NCBI GenBank assembly: GCA_021397845.1
Contig: CM038051.1
Span: 15,338,327-15,402,326 of the forward strand
DNA length: 64,000 nucleotides
Direction of reading: 5' to 3'
Origin: Areca catechu
Taxonomy: Eukaryota; Streptophyta; Magnoliopsida; Arecales; Arecaceae
Below the pieces are notes generated by a model, which saw only the letters and a program-made list of their open reading frames with translations, was not told the origin of the DNA and made no database searches. The position numbers were made by a program, and so were the translations under genes. Position 1 is the first letter of the stretch; every line of letters starts with the position of its first letter. Shown piece by piece: positions 10,931-22,981 of this stretch.

Positions 10931-13045
10931 TGATATGGCAAGATCGCTGACGTGGAGCGTACGGCAATTCAGCTAGCAGTCAGGTGGTGCCATGTGACGT
11001 TCTCCTCCGAGCTCTCCAGCCAGGCGACTTGACCGACGTCGCACCCACCTCAGTTCGAGCTCGGCCCCTTCGCTAGGTGCTGACCCAAGAGGGATCCACC
11101 TCAACCGAAGTGGGCCTGCCCCTGCTCCTCTGCCAGGTGGCACCCCCAGATGGGTCCACCTCGGCCGGAGTCAAGCCGGGCACCTCCGCTCCTTCGCCAG
11201 GTGGCGCCCCTTGATGGGTCCACCTCGGTCGAAGTCGAGCTTGCCTCTGGTCCTTCGCCAGGTATTAACCTGGGAGGGGTCCACCTCGGTCGAAGTAGGC
11301 CTGCTTCTGCTCCTCCGCCAGGTGGCGCCCCCAGATGAGTCCATCTCAGCCGGAGTCGAGTCGAGCACCTCTGCTCCTTCGCCAGGTGGCGCCCCTTGAT
11401 GGGTCCACCTTGGCCGAAGTCAAGTTTGCCTTTGACCCTTCGCCAGGTGTCGACCCAAATGGGGTCCACCTCGGTCGAAGTGGGCCTGTCTCTGCTCCTC
11501 CTCCAGGTGGCGCCCCTAGATGGGTCCACCTCAATTGGAGTCGAGACAGGCACCTCTGCTCCTTCGCCAGGTGGCGCCCCTTGATGGGTCCACCTCGGCC
11601 GAAGTCGAGCTTCCCTCTGTCCCTTCGCCAGGTGTCGATCTAAGAGGGGTCCACCTCGGCCGAAATGGGCCTGCCTCTGCTCCTCTGCCAGGTGGTGCCC
11701 CCAGATGGGTCTACCTCAGCCAGAGTCGAGCTGGGCACCTCTTCTCCTTCGCCAGGTGGCGCCCCTTGATAGGTCCACCTCGGTCGAAGTCGAGCTTGCC
11801 TCTGCCCCTTCGCCAGATGTCGACCCAGGAGGGGTCCACCTCGGTCAAAGTGGGCCTGCCTCTGCTCCTCCGCCAGGTGGCGCCCCCAGATGGGTCTACC
11901 TCGACCGGAGTCGAGCCTGGCACCTCTGCTCCTTCGCCAGGTGGCGCCCCTTGATGGGTCCACCTCGGTCGAAGTCGAGCTTGCCTCTGCTCCTCCGCCG
12001 GGTGGCGCCCCCAGATGGTTCCACCTCGGTCGAAGTCGATCCTGGCACCTTTGCTTCTTCGCCAGGTGGTGTCCCTTGATGGGCCCACCTCGACCGAAGT
12101 TGGGTTCGCCTCTGTCCCTTCTCCAGGTGTCGACCCCGGAGGGGTCCACCTCGGTCGAAGTGGGCTTTTCTCTGCTCCTCCGCCAGATGGCACCCCCAGA
12201 TGGGTCCACCTCGACCGAAGTCAGGCCTTCTCCGTGGAGCACGAAAGGATCGAGGGTGTAAGCCTCGAGGAGGTTGCCGAGGATGGTGCGCACAGGGGGC
12301 GCATCCAGTACGACGTCCCTAGGCCTGTAACGATGCGCGGAACCTCGTTTGTACCAGTTTAGAAGGGGCACCCTGCTCGAGATACCGAATCCGGCGCCCG
12401 GTAACCTGGTGCTCTAAAAAGGGAGAGCCACGGTCAACACCTCGAGCCCAAGGGCGCCTTCACGAGGATCGGGGCCTCGCCAAGTTTCCCCTTTCATGAC
12501 TACACAGCGGACGAGATCGGCTCACCACTTAACTCCCGATCGTAAGGGAAAACGACCTGGGAGAATAATCGCTGAGCGTCGCTGACCTCCAGAGCCTCCC
12601 CAAGAGGGGGAACCGAGACACCAAGGTATCCAACGACCAACAACCTCAAAAGGGATACCACGGGCAAGAAGCAGGGTAAGCAATCGAAAGGGCAAGCACA
12701 CATACGAGGAGAAAAGGCGATTCTGAGACGTGAGCTCCAAAGGAACTCGCAGGAGCGAGCTCGGCAAGCCCAGTTGCAGGAATCAGAGCACCCATCCTTA
12801 TCATTCTCACTTATCTTTTCATCAAAGGTTCCTCTAAGCACGGAGACCCAGCGGGAATCCGTCTTAGAGGATCTGTTCCACTTTACCGCTCTCTAACTTG
12901 ATCGTCAGAGTGCCCCCACCGGGATCCCCGGTACGGGTCTTTAATCTCGTTTTGCAGATCTGGGAGCGTAAGGATTCCGAAGCGAAGGGGACTGCAGTCC
13001 GGCGCCAACTCACAGCTGCAAGCTACAGCGGTAAGGTCGGCAACA
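10931..13045 (+). repeat. Element A 5' LTR (2.1 kb, gypsy class)
   Basis: It starts TGATATGGCAAGATCGCTGA and ends GGTCGGCAACA, directly before a primer-binding site. Both ends match the ends of the minus-strand solo LTR at 52586-54590, whose minus-strand start is TGATGTGGCGGGATCGTTGA and end is GGCGGCAACA. That fixes the boundaries. Most of the 5' half is a GC-rich tandem array. A possible weak TATA-like motif (TCTAAAAAGGGAG) lies near 12413. The 3' LTR of element A does not match this sequence. Confidence 0.75.
11056..12225 (+). repeat. GC-rich tandem array with higher-order period of about 184 bp
   Basis: A basic unit of about 61 bp carries GGGTCCACCTCGG, a GAAGT/GGAGT core and CTCC/CTTCGCCAGG. 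Three variants alternate: one with 'GTGGCGCCCCTTGAT', one with 'GTCGACCC..GAGG' and one with 'GTGGCGCCCCCAGAT'. The repeat of three gives a higher-order unit of about 181-184 bp, seen in roughly six copies. Long open frames on both strands (up to 243 codons) arise from the array and are not genes. The core resembles the array unit of the solo LTR at 53450-54410 read on the minus strand. Confidence 0.85.
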
Positions 13046-13067
13046 GATTGGCGCACCAGGTAGGGGG
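13046..13067 (+). promoter_or_regulatory. Primer-binding site of element A
   Basis: GATTGGCGCACCAGGTAGGG follows the LTR terminus CAACA with no gap. The TTGGCGC core is the same as in the PBS of element B (TTGGCGCTAGAGG, minus strand). It is the usual form in plant Tat-type gypsy elements. The priming tRNA was not assigned. Confidence 0.75.
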
Positions 13068-13125
13068 TCGGTAGCCCCAGCATGAACAAGCCCCCCACGA
13101 GCTTGAGAACGGCTCGAATCCAAGC

Positions 13126-14352
13126 ATGGTGGTGACTCGTGGACGTGAGGCCTCCACCAACCGGGCGGAAGAAGTTCCCTCCCCTCCAGGACAGTCTGGA
13201 AAGGGAACTTCCCACTCCTGTTCCACCTCTTCAGCTGCCCTCGGCGGACAGTCAGTATGCTGCCATTGTCCAACAATTGCAGACGCTGACCATGGCCGTC
13301 AGGCAGCTATAGCATCAGCAGCGCTCCCTGGCTACTTAACCCCAGCCAGGGACCCCCGCTGAAGCCTGCGCTCCATCCAGGGCAGGCCGTCCCATCCGTG
13401 GGCAGCAACCAACCCCCGCGAGAGTCACCAGACCCCCGCGAAGAGAAATCATTCTTGGTCGGTAGACCACGAGAGTCGATCTCCGGTGGACAACAATGAT
13501 GTTGCCAAGCGCAGCAAGCACTACCGCGGCAAGGCCCATCGCCGTGACCCATCGGCACCTTCTTCTCCAACGACCTCAGTGGAAGGTTCCACTGACGAGG
13601 CCATCAGGCGTCTAGATGAGAGGCACCTGGAAGACCAAGAGCGCAAACTAGCGGAGCTCTCCTGCCGGTTCGCCAACATGCAGGGCTCTCCCAACGAGCT
13701 AATGGGCTATAGCGCCCGACCACCCTTCTCCCGGGAAATCCAAGAGGAACCGATTCTGAGTCAGTTCCGCATGCCTCAGGTAGATCCCTACGATGGGACC
13801 ACCTATCTCCTGGACCACCTGGAGAGCTATAAAGCTCTTATGAGAGTCCAGGGAGCGACGGACGCCCTTCTTTACATCACCTTCCTAGCCACCCTTCGGA
13901 AGGCCGCTCAAGTTTGGTTCACCTACCTCGAGCCTGAATCCATCGACTCCTTCCAGCAGTTGGAGGGAAAGTTTGTGGCACACTTCGACGCTTGTCAAAA
14001 GGTGCTGAGAGAGGTAGATAGCCTCTTCTCCATCCGGCAGCAAGACCAGGAGCTCATGCGGGACTATGTTACCCGCTTCAAGATTGCTGCTCTGGAAATC
14101 TATAGCTTGGACGAGCCCGTCGTCATACTAGTGTTGAATCGAGGGCTCAAGACCTCTCGTTTGTCGTATTCGTTGGATAAAAAGCCGTCCAAGACGTACT
14201 TCGAACTCCTCCTCCGTGTCCACAAATACATCCGAGCTGAGGAGGCTGACCGTACCAGGAGAGAGCTGGACGGAAAGCCTTCGAAGAAGCCTACCCCGAG
14301 GGATGTTCCTGGAAACCAGAAAGTCGCTCGAGAGCCATCCCCAGGACAATAA
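13126..14352 (+). pseudogene. gag: gag polyprotein of element A (frameshifted)
   Basis: This encodes the retrotransposon capsid protein. The clear part is the 288-codon open frame from 13486. It has a charged N-terminal linker, then a retrotransposon gag core with MPQVDPYDGTTYLLDHLESY, an AAQVWFTYLEPESIDSFQQL segment and a RDYVTRFKIAALEI segment. Upstream, a Q-rich N-terminus reads in a different frame (around 13236-13490) and contains TAG and TAA where CAG and CAA would fit. The gene therefore has a frameshift and nonsense changes. The start at 13126 is in frame with the core but crosses a TGA at 13360. No CCHC zinc knuckle or protease follows; the next recognisable coding sequence is convergent. 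Confidence 0.8.
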
Positions 14353-14898
14353 CTGCCATCGCTTCGAATCCGAAGAAATCCTCATCGTGCGACGGCAACA
14401 TTAATGGCTTCTTTTTGGAAAAAGGAGACCTGGCGGCTCACAAGGTGCAAGAAATCATGACTGTACAAATATCGACATGCCACGTGGACAACAATGATCA
14501 TAATCAAATCTCCCTAATCACTGGTTGGCGGGGGGATGATGCATGTCCGCCCCAACGGATAAAATTAACATCAAAAGGAAGGTGATACCATCCTGACCAA
14601 CCGTAGATGGCCTTCGGTAACGGAGTTCTAGTCCGTTCCAGAGTTCGTCTTCGTCAATTATCGACTAAACGGCCTTCGGCCACGACTACTCAACCTAACA
14701 AGAAAAAGAATGGTAAAACCAGTTCTTATCAACTAGACGGCCTTCGGACACGACTGTTCGACTAAGCAGAAGAAGGAACGGAGGATATTCTACATCACAA
14801 GACTGAAGCAACTTCTCAACCTGCTCTGAGAGGACCTCGTCAATCTGGGCCGAGACCGGAGAACCTTCGACTTGGACTCCTCCAGCCTGAGCTTCCTC
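14353..14898. other. Junction between gag and aORF; pol is missing
   Basis: In elements B and C this position holds protease, RT, RNase H and integrase (several kb). Here only about 550 bp separates gag from the aORF. It contains copies of a GGCCTTCGG-bearing motif (about 14609, 14671, 14739), reminiscent of the repeat arrays at the same place in B and C. A large deletion or a recombination junction must lie here or close by. Confidence 0.6.
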
Positions 14899-16949
14899 CT
14901 AAACCGGGATCGGAGTTGGGGTCACCTCCAGATTTTTAACTAAGGCAGTGGCCTCCTCCTCCGGACATGGCACCTCCTCGGCCTCTACTATGGCTTCGGC
15001 CTCCTCCACTTCCTCTTCTTCTTCTTCAACTATATCGAAGAAAGGAATGCCAGAAAGGTCGAGGAGAGGGAAGGCCTCCTTCACCCTGGAGAGTCCATCG
15101 TTGAAGCCGTGCTGGTAGCCATACAAAGACGCTTCACTAATTTCTGCTTGGAATTGCGAAGACATTTTGAAATCAGCCACGGCGTCGTGTACCCGTTTCT
15201 TCAAAGATACGGACTCCCTCTTAGCAGCTTCGGACTCCAGGATCGCCTCTTTGGCCCTCCTGGAAGCCTCCTCTGCCATCTTGGTTAGGCTTTCTATCTT
15301 CTCCTGATCCTCCCGACAGCCTGCTCCAGGGAGTCGACTTGTTTCCTGCACCTTCTCCACCCTACCTCTTGCCCCGCCATTATCAGATGGGCACCTTTCA
15401 GTTCGCCCTTCAGTTCGCGAACTTCATCACTTGCCCGGGCAAGACGGTCCTCCATGGACAGCTTCAGCTCTTCAGCTACTTCCTTGGCAGCCTTGGCAGT
15501 TTGAAGCTCCTCTTTGAGGCCATGGATGAGGCTGTCAACGTTCCCCAGGCCCTTCTCCATGAAGGTGAGGTCGTAGACCAACTGCATCAGGAGTGAGGGG
15601 TCATGGATCAAACAACTCTCAGGACAAAAGGGGCGGTAAGGATCATACCTGTTGCGGGGCAGAGAAGGCAGAATCGGACACCCTGGGAAGGTTCCGATTC
15701 CGAAGAACCGCCAAGTCATGAGGCAGTAGCGTACCCTTCAGCACCTGCCTGGCTACGGCCGGGACCAGCAGTCCCCCTGTAGGTGAAAGCTCCGAAGAGT
15801 TCATCGAATGGTCTCCGGCTGAGCAAGCCCCGTGGGCGAACTCTCCTTCGACTTGCCGCACTTTGTCCCTATCAGCGGCAGGGGGCAAAACGGTGGCACA
15901 CCCACTCCCTGAAGCGGGCTCCTCGTTGTGCGAACTGGGGAGACAGCCGCCGGTGGAGTTTCGACTAGATAGGATCTTGACAGAGCCCCTTCCGCGGCTA
16001 CTACATCTTCCCCTGAGGTGCCTCGGGAAGACGAAGTGCTTTGGTCCCCCTCGGGACCATCCCTCTGAGCGCTCTTCCGAACTGCAGACCCGGTGAGAGG
16101 GGCCTGTGCAACCCTCTTCTCCGAAGTCTGACAGAGCCAGCTCACACTGGGTTTCATCCCGCCACCTACAAGCAAAAGAATTCACTTCAATAGACTGAAC
16201 TACAATAAAATCAGGAAAGAGGAGCAGAAATTCCCATCGCTATACCTAATGAGGGGAATCTGCTAATTCCTGCCCGGTAGAGATTTCTTTCCTCCAACAG
16301 TTCCCGGATGGGGGCAACTCAGAGTTGACCAAAAGGTTGTAGTCCGACTGATCGGCCGCCAAGACCTTCTTCCCGTCATTGGCGGTTAGGTGAGGCTTCT
16401 TCCACACAGTATCGAAGCCCCATGGATCGAAAGACACCACAAATACAAAAATGGGTTTCCACCCGTGGATGGCGCTGGGCATGTCCTTGATGACCCTGCG
16501 GCCTGACCTAGGGCCAATCACCCACCATCCATTGCTGTGGAAGTCTCTCTTGAGAACGAAAAGGGCCGTGAACAAATTGGTCCTAGGTTCTATATTTGCG
16601 ATGCTGCACATGACTAGGGACCCGCAGATGTTCCGGATGCTGTTCGGGGTCAACTGCACCGGCACCCCTTGGTACAAGCGAAAAATCATGACAAAGAAGG
16701 GGTGCAGGGAAAATCGAAGACCAGCTTTCAGATGACTTCATACACGGCTAGACACCCAGGGGGAGGTTCGTTCACTCGTTCTTCGAGTGCAGGGAGAATG
16801 AAGGGGAACTCCTCAGGAATGCGATAGCGTTCCCAGAGAATGGCTGCCTTACACTGAGAAACAGAGCTGGGAATCGACTTCGGACCTATTACCTCACCGG
16901 CCCCCGAGGGCCCAACCTGTTCCCCCTGACTCTCTACAGTTTCTTCCAT
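14899..16949 (-). pseudogene. Antisense additional ORF (aORF) of element A, three exons
   Basis: Antisense to the element. Exon 1 (16949-16246) begins MEETVESQGE and carries the Transposase_28-like domain: 'LHPFF', then VQLTPNSIRNICGSLVMCS, VEP-like 'IEPRTNLF', FVLKRDF and WWVIGPR. It has a one-base frameshift near 16690-16728. Predicted intron 16245-16166 is GT/AG with a pyrimidine-rich acceptor. Exon 2 (16165-15649) is Ser/Gly/Pro-rich. Predicted intron 15648-15582 is GT/AG. Exon 3 (15581-14899) is a Glu/Lys/Ala coiled coil, then a segment with YGYQHGFNDGLSRVKEAFP, then an acidic tail. A second frameshift lies near 15310. The same layout occurs in B and C. No clear TATA box was seen upstream. 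The biological role is unknown; domain naming is from memory of the family. Confidence 0.75.
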
Positions 16950-17457
16950 GACAAGAGAATAAAGTAAGGGAGCAGAAAGAAGATTCTACCCGCGAAATAG
17001 ACTGGTAGTCCAGAACAAGTTGGACGAGAGATGAGACGAGGTTGAAGAAGCTTCTTTAGCCGGACCTTTACCCTTCCCCAAAAAAAAAGCAAGGGTCTCT
17101 GAAACTCTACCAGGATGATTTGACCCAAGGTTACCCAGGGAGGTAACCCACCTTCAAACCGCCAGGATGAGGCGCACCATCATCCAAAGAACGGTGGAAA
17201 ACCGCCACCACCGTCCAAATCTCAACCAACAGATTGGCTTAACCATCATGCCACGCCAAAAGGAAAAACGGCCCCAGGGCCACTCACTTTTTCCTTCTTC
17301 CCCAACCCGGGAGTGACAGCTGTCCACCATCTAATTTTCAGATCGTGATGGGCAGTTCGATCAGAGATCCCATAATCATCCATTATACTCTCCCGGGAGG
17401 AAAACGACAAAGCATTAATACTCTCACTTCTCGAGACAAATCTCCGCTTCGAAAACG
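16950..17457. other. Spacer between aORF start and 3' LTR of element A
   Basis: About 500 bp that should hold the aORF promoter and 5' leader on the minus strand. I see no convincing TATA box there, only an AT-containing GTATAATGG near 17380-17390. No other coding signal. Confidence 0.4.
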
Positions 17458-17472
17458 TGAGTAGGGGGCAAC
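17458..17472 (+). promoter_or_regulatory. Polypurine tract of element A
   Basis: GAGTAGGGGGCAAC lies immediately before the TGTTGGG start of the 3' LTR, the expected position for the plus-strand priming tract. Element B has the equivalent sequence on the minus strand. Confidence 0.7.
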
Positions 17473-18221
17473 TGTTGGGATATCCCGTTTCAGCTACGAA
17501 CTGAACCCCGGTTCAACCGGTCGAAGCCCTTTTCTCTGGACCACGGACTTCGGACCAGGCAAGGGACAGTCTAACTGCAGGCAACTCATTGCTTCTCGCC
17601 GGACTACAGCATCCAAAGGCCAGCCCTACGGATAACATCTTTGGCCTTGACCGAAGACCAAATTTCTCATCGACTTCCGAAGACACGCTCTTCGATCCCC
17701 GCCGTAGACACGATCTCCGCCCCTGGGAAAAATACCAAGTCTTCGGCCCACGCAAGGGGAAACCCGAAGCTTGGACCACAATCTGGTCCAGAAAGGTAAC
17801 TGTAACCAACGGTCACAATCGATACTCTTCATGCCACGATCATGGCGCGCGACTCCTGCTGCCACGCCTCCGATCTGGTCGGAACCGTTCAGTGACAATC
17901 CTCGATCGCCAATCATGGGAGAAATTGACTCCCCATGATCACCGGAAAAAGAGCGGGCCGCAGGCCGGAGGCCTTCTTTTAAATAATGGTAAGAAGGATA
18001 GCTCGAGATGTACGCTCGCATACACTCACACAGGCTCTAAGAGCTTTTCCTCTTATACTCTCGAACCCTTCCCCATTCTGTGGCTGGGATCCGCCACCGA
18101 CTTAGGCATCGGATGTCCCCCGTCAGAATAACTTCGGCAAGGGACCTGTTTTGCAGGTGAATCAGGAAGCAGTCCTGTGGCGCAGCAACTCCGACCGGTC
18201 GATTCAGGAACTTCGCCAACA
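17473..18221 (+). repeat. 3' LTR of element A (0.75 kb)
   Basis: It starts TGTTGGGATATCCCG after the polypurine tract and ends CTTCGCCAACA. A TATA-like TTTTAAATAA lies near 17979. The 3' part (GTCCCCCGTCAGAATAAC, then TTTTGCAGG, then CCAACA) has the same general layout as other LTRs in the window. The sequence is not the same as the LTR at 10931-13045. The 5-bp flanks (ATCAC left of 10931, CCCTG right of 18221) do not match. Confidence 0.7.
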
Positions 18222-20557
18222 CCCTGGATGAATCGGTGATTCCAATCAGCTCTTTGATTGCGACACCTATCCTTTTCTTGGTTAGCTTGTGAAGTGGGAA
18301 CAACCAAACAAGCCTTGCAAGCATGTGAGAGGTTCAATGAATGCATTTTGTAAGCTACACGTCCTACCAGCCTGCATAAAGAAAGATATCTAGTAGGTGA
18401 TGTAGGTGGTTAACGTGTACATGCAAATATAGGTTTATCAGCACTGTAACTGTCATCCCTACTTGGATTACTATAAGTACATTAATTCTATGATCCATAG
18501 GGCCCTATTCACTATTTGATTAATATTATATAACAAATATAACTTTATTGTAAATCTATTTTAATAGTAAAAGATGGGACAAGTTATTTAAATAACTTAT
18601 CATATTGTCATGATATGTTGATGAAAAATGGGAAACTATATACTCAACATGCTTCATTGCTAGAGGCATCACATATAACTTCAGTTCTAAGCATCTGTTA
18701 CATAAAACTCCAAAAGATTCAAATCCATTTTCAACTAAAGCAATTTACAGTAATGATCAGATGTAACGCACCTAGAAAACGGATTACGTCCCAACATATG
18801 GCTGATGCCTTATAATATGACACTTATTTCCTGAATCACACGATGAACTGGTCAACCTAAACCTTTTCCTAACACTCACATAATGCCTTAGAGGTCCATG
18901 GCACTGGCATGGACTTCTTGGGCTCGGTCAAGCAGCTTTTTGGGGCTTTCTAAGTTGTGGCCTCTACGGCTTTACATCTATAGATTATATGCCAAATGTA
19001 AGCAGGACCAAATATTCCTTCAGTTTTAGCCCTCTTTTTTTAATGATGCAAGGAAAGAGGACCATTGTTCTCCCATGTCCCCCTCCTCTCTGAAGAACCT
19101 ATCCTTAATGGGAACACCATGGTCTTTGTTGTACACCAATGGGCCACTGAAACTGAAAGGGAACATGGATTCTTTTTCTTTTTTTTTTTTCTTTTTTTCT
19201 TTTTTCTTTTTTTTTAAATATCTTTTTGATACAAAAGGGTCAAGAGAAGGAAAAGAAATTGTATTGAAAATATTGCCTGCATTATATGAAAAGAAACATG
19301 AGATGCATCAGCCATGAAGGAGTATCTGATTCGATGTGTTGAGCAAGCAGGCATTAGAGTCGAAATCAGCATTCGTGAAGATTATCAGAAAGTAAGGGAT
19401 CAATTCGGTCCTTCCACGTTTATAGGACATTTGCAGTACTCGTTATTCCTTTGGACCATAATTTGTGAATCTCCTTAATTTGGTCCTTAATCTTGTGAGA
19501 TTGAGTTGTTGGGCATCAGATGCATACCCTAGAAAGGGTGGGAGAGGTTAGAAAGCAGCCATCTGGATGGATCACCTGGCCCCAAATTCACAGTTTCACT
19601 CTTTCTTTTTTTTTTCTTTTTTTTTTTTTTTTTTTTTTTGCTTTTTTTTTTTTTTTTTTAATATACATGATCTCTATGAGAAAGAAGTAGTGTATGTATC
19701 ACCAAAAGTTTGAAACCCTAAACCAGATTGCAATTTTGGAACCCACCTGAAGTACAATTTTGGAACAATTGGGTTGGTCTAATCCAAGTGTCTCTTCATG
19801 GTTCGATAGGTGCATGGACTAATTTGGGTTGCATAAAACTAAGATCCAAGGTTGATGAGAACATAATATGCTTGACCCGCAATCAAATCATGTTGGAATG
19901 TAATCAAATTCTATGCTTGCTTCGCAGCTGCATTGTCCAAAGCATTATCTTTCTGTAAAAAAGTTTAGGCAGGACCTAATCTACCTTTCAATAAGAAAAA
20001 GAAAAATAAAGAGTCGGACAATATTAAGAGCATTGTTCTATTAGTAAATAACTAATAGATGTATGGATATAGCTTTAAAATAAATAACAATTAAACTAAA
20101 ACAAATTCAATATCTATTAGCAAACTGTAAATAGATGTATGTAAAAGGGGCATCTGACAGCAAGGGACAACAAAAATATACTTCATTGGCTGCTATGTAG
20201 TGATAAAAAATAATACTAGCTTCTGTGAACAGGAACGATATCAAGTAACAACTATTATGCACATTATTCGATAGTTAGTATTATGAGATGTCTTGATAAT
20301 TAACATCCATTATAGTTTTATAACAGCCGTAATTTAATGTGATTGCAGTGCAAATTACTTTCTTTCGAGGTTTCATATATATTTAAGAAAATCAATAATA
20401 TAGTTGATTGGAAGACATCTTATGTGGCCCCATCAGATAGGTTCGACATTATAGGATACTTCAACAATCTATCCGATCCATTGTTAAATATTTTGTTTGC
20501 TAATTTTCATAGATTATTTACACTTATTTGGTTTAATTTATCCGGTTTACCCTTAAA

Positions 20558-20588
<31 letters not shown>

Positions 20589-22690
20589 TCTTATCTTACT
20601 CCAAAAATGGTGCAGTTATAATCATGCAAGCTTCAGGAGAGATACACATGATCCAAAGACATGCAGCCTGAGAGTTATTAGGTCAAGTTAGGCCTGTCTT
20701 GCTGCTGCTTTCGCTCTGTGCACCATGATGTCTGCAATGAATTAAAAAAGCCCTAGAATGCGTTCCATCCAAGCTCTTCTTTTGTTCTTGTGGCCCCTTA
20801 TGGACTTCAAAATTCTTGGAAGCATGATGCATGGAGAAGACTTCAAAATTAGAGCCATCGGCTGCGACGTCATCGAAGAATCGGATGATGTTGATGAATA
20901 TATAAAAATTTCTTCTTTTTTTTTTTTTTTCCTTTCTAGACCGGTCTAATAGATCTATGAGGCATGATTCTCTAAAGATATACTTTTCAGCAGACATATT
21001 AGATAGTTGCCTGCCAATGCTTTTTGTTTACCACTTATCACATACACGTATGATTAAAGTAATAGGCCTTCACCAAATCTCAGCACAGTAAAGGAAGCCA
21101 CTTATCATGCCTTCAAGAATGAGACTAAATATAAGATCCTTTCTGAACTCAGCCCATATCATGCCTAACTTGATTAGCAATGTAATGGATTTGTTTAGTT
21201 CAATTATAGAGACCAGAGACCTTAAATATTGGGAAAAAAAGAGGAAGAAATAAAGAAAGAAGAGGATATTATGACAATCTGATTAAAAATAATAATAAAA
21301 TAAAACTTTGAATTAAATAGGCACTAATTAATGCAAGTGCGCTTACTTTCATATCTATAATACACTAATTACTAAACAAGTGTTCTAATGCACTCGATGG
21401 ATGGAATCCTTGTGTGTAAACTATTCAATTTTTCTAAGCAAAGTGTTTTCGAAATGTTCGATTAATAAATTTCCATGGCAATTAGAAGATTCTAACTCAT
21501 CAATCGAATATGGTGGATATGAGAATATGGATTGGCCAGCACATAATATTGGAAGTGTATGCAAAATGGGTTATAAATTGGAATGTGTTTATTAAGTTTT
21601 TTTTGGAGTCAATATATACCATGTGGATTGTAACTTTAGTGCTCCTTAACGTTGCACCACCCCACCCACCTTCCCTTAGAACGAAGAAAAAGAAAAACAC
21701 CATGATGCGAATAATGCTTAGATAGTATTAGAGGAATTCATCTCCATGCACACGTACACAAATATATTGGAGGAAGCCTTTGACTGCGTCTATAAGGAAT
21801 GGACTGAAAAAAGCATTTACGTAGAGCATTTTGACAGTAAGTGCCTTCCATGGAGGTGAACAACTTGAATCTGTGCACCATTGTTAGACCAAAGTAAGTG
21901 CACCACGACTTGAATCTGTGCACCATTGTCAGACCAAAGTAAGTGCACCAAAGCACTTTAAATTGAAAATTAAAAGGAAAACGAAGAACATGCCAAGGAG
22001 ATTGAAAGAAGAGCTTTTCAAAGTGCTGCCATTCAAAGAAAATGCAACCCATAGGAAAAGAACCAAGCTGACCTGGTGATTTGAAATAATAGCTATAGTT
22101 AAAATTATAGACTACAATAAAATAAAATACATGGTTAAATCATGATGACTTTCTTCTCAACAATTTCATGGCTATATTACTTTATATATATCCATTATTA
22201 CATGATTGTTGGAGCATGATATATTTTTTAACTGATTTTTATATTTTATATATTTATTAAAAATTAATAATGTTGTTGATTAGATGGCATCATATATGGT
22301 CGATTGATCAATATTTTAGATATCCAAATTTCTTTCTCAATCTTTCAATATTTTATTTTTTTTTTTTAAATTTTCATGAATCTATCTATTCATGTTTAAT
22401 ATAATTTAATTTATCCGTTTTATCAAAAAAAAAAAATAATAATCTTGAATTGATAACGAGTGAGGAAGGCAGGACAACACCCTTGACCACGTGTCAGTAA
22501 TCTTTGGAACGTAGATGGTTTTATCAAAAAAGAAAAGAAAACAAAGTTACGTTCTCTAATGTCTTGTTTATATTTTGTGCATGGCTTTAGCCACACGGGT
22601 CAAGGAAAGCTTTGGCACGCTGCTTAGGGCCAGGACTCTCGCTTTCACTCGAGGGGATGACAGCTCTCATGACCTAAGAGAATATCGTGA
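18222..22690. other. Noncoding AT-rich intergenic DNA
   Basis: No gene supported. It contains long T-rich runs (about 19170-19215 and 19607-19661) and a (TA)n tract at about 20558-20583. A 45-bp tandem duplication at 21863-21952 is listed separately. Open frames here (up to 104 codons) overlap simple sequence or are domain-free. Confidence 0.5.
21863..21952 (+). repeat. 45-bp tandem duplication
   Basis: ACTTGAATCTGTGCACCATT begins at 21863 and again at 21908, so the period is 45. The copies are nearly identical, with GTTAGACC versus GTCAGACC as the visible difference. Confidence 0.8.
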
Positions 22691-22723
22691 CCGGCTAATA
22701 TGTATATAAATTTATTATAAATT

Positions 22724-22981
22724 AAATTTGACTAGATCAAAATTTATAATGAAGATTTTATATCAATAATTTAAATTATTGAATATAATTTATTATATCA
22801 AAATTATTTTTATATTAAAAATTATATGATTTAGAAATTTTTAATGCTTTAGATTATTTTTTTAATCATTTGATACATAGATTAAAAATTTATATATCAT
22901 ATAAGTTTTGATATGTAAGTAGTTTTGACACGGTACATCATTGTAAAATCTTCATTATAAAATTTTGACCTGATCAAATTT
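22724..22981. mobile_element. Palindromic MITE-like element
   Basis: The left arm 22724-22760 (AAATTTGACTAGATCAAAAT, then TTATAATGAAGATTTTA) is the near reverse complement of the right arm 22944-22981. The inner sequence continues to pair imperfectly, so the whole 258 bp can fold into one hairpin. This is typical of foldback MITEs. AT-rich flanks (to about 22690 and 23035) also show partial pairing, so the true ends may lie further out. No target duplication was resolved and no coding capacity was seen. Confidence 0.7.

Noticed and set aside
11101..12371. Long overlapping open frames on both strands (up to 243 codons)
   Set aside because: They follow the tandem array, occur in several frames at once, and consist of repeated peptide units without a domain. 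They are a by-product of GC-rich repeats.
14899..16949. Host gene on the minus strand
   Set aside because: The multi-exon look suggested a host gene, but homologous copies occur at the same place in elements B and C, so it belongs to the retrotransposon.
19170..19661. Long T-rich runs as possible poly(A) tails of minus-strand LINEs
   Set aside because: No LINE reverse transcriptase or target duplications adjacent. Treated as simple sequence.
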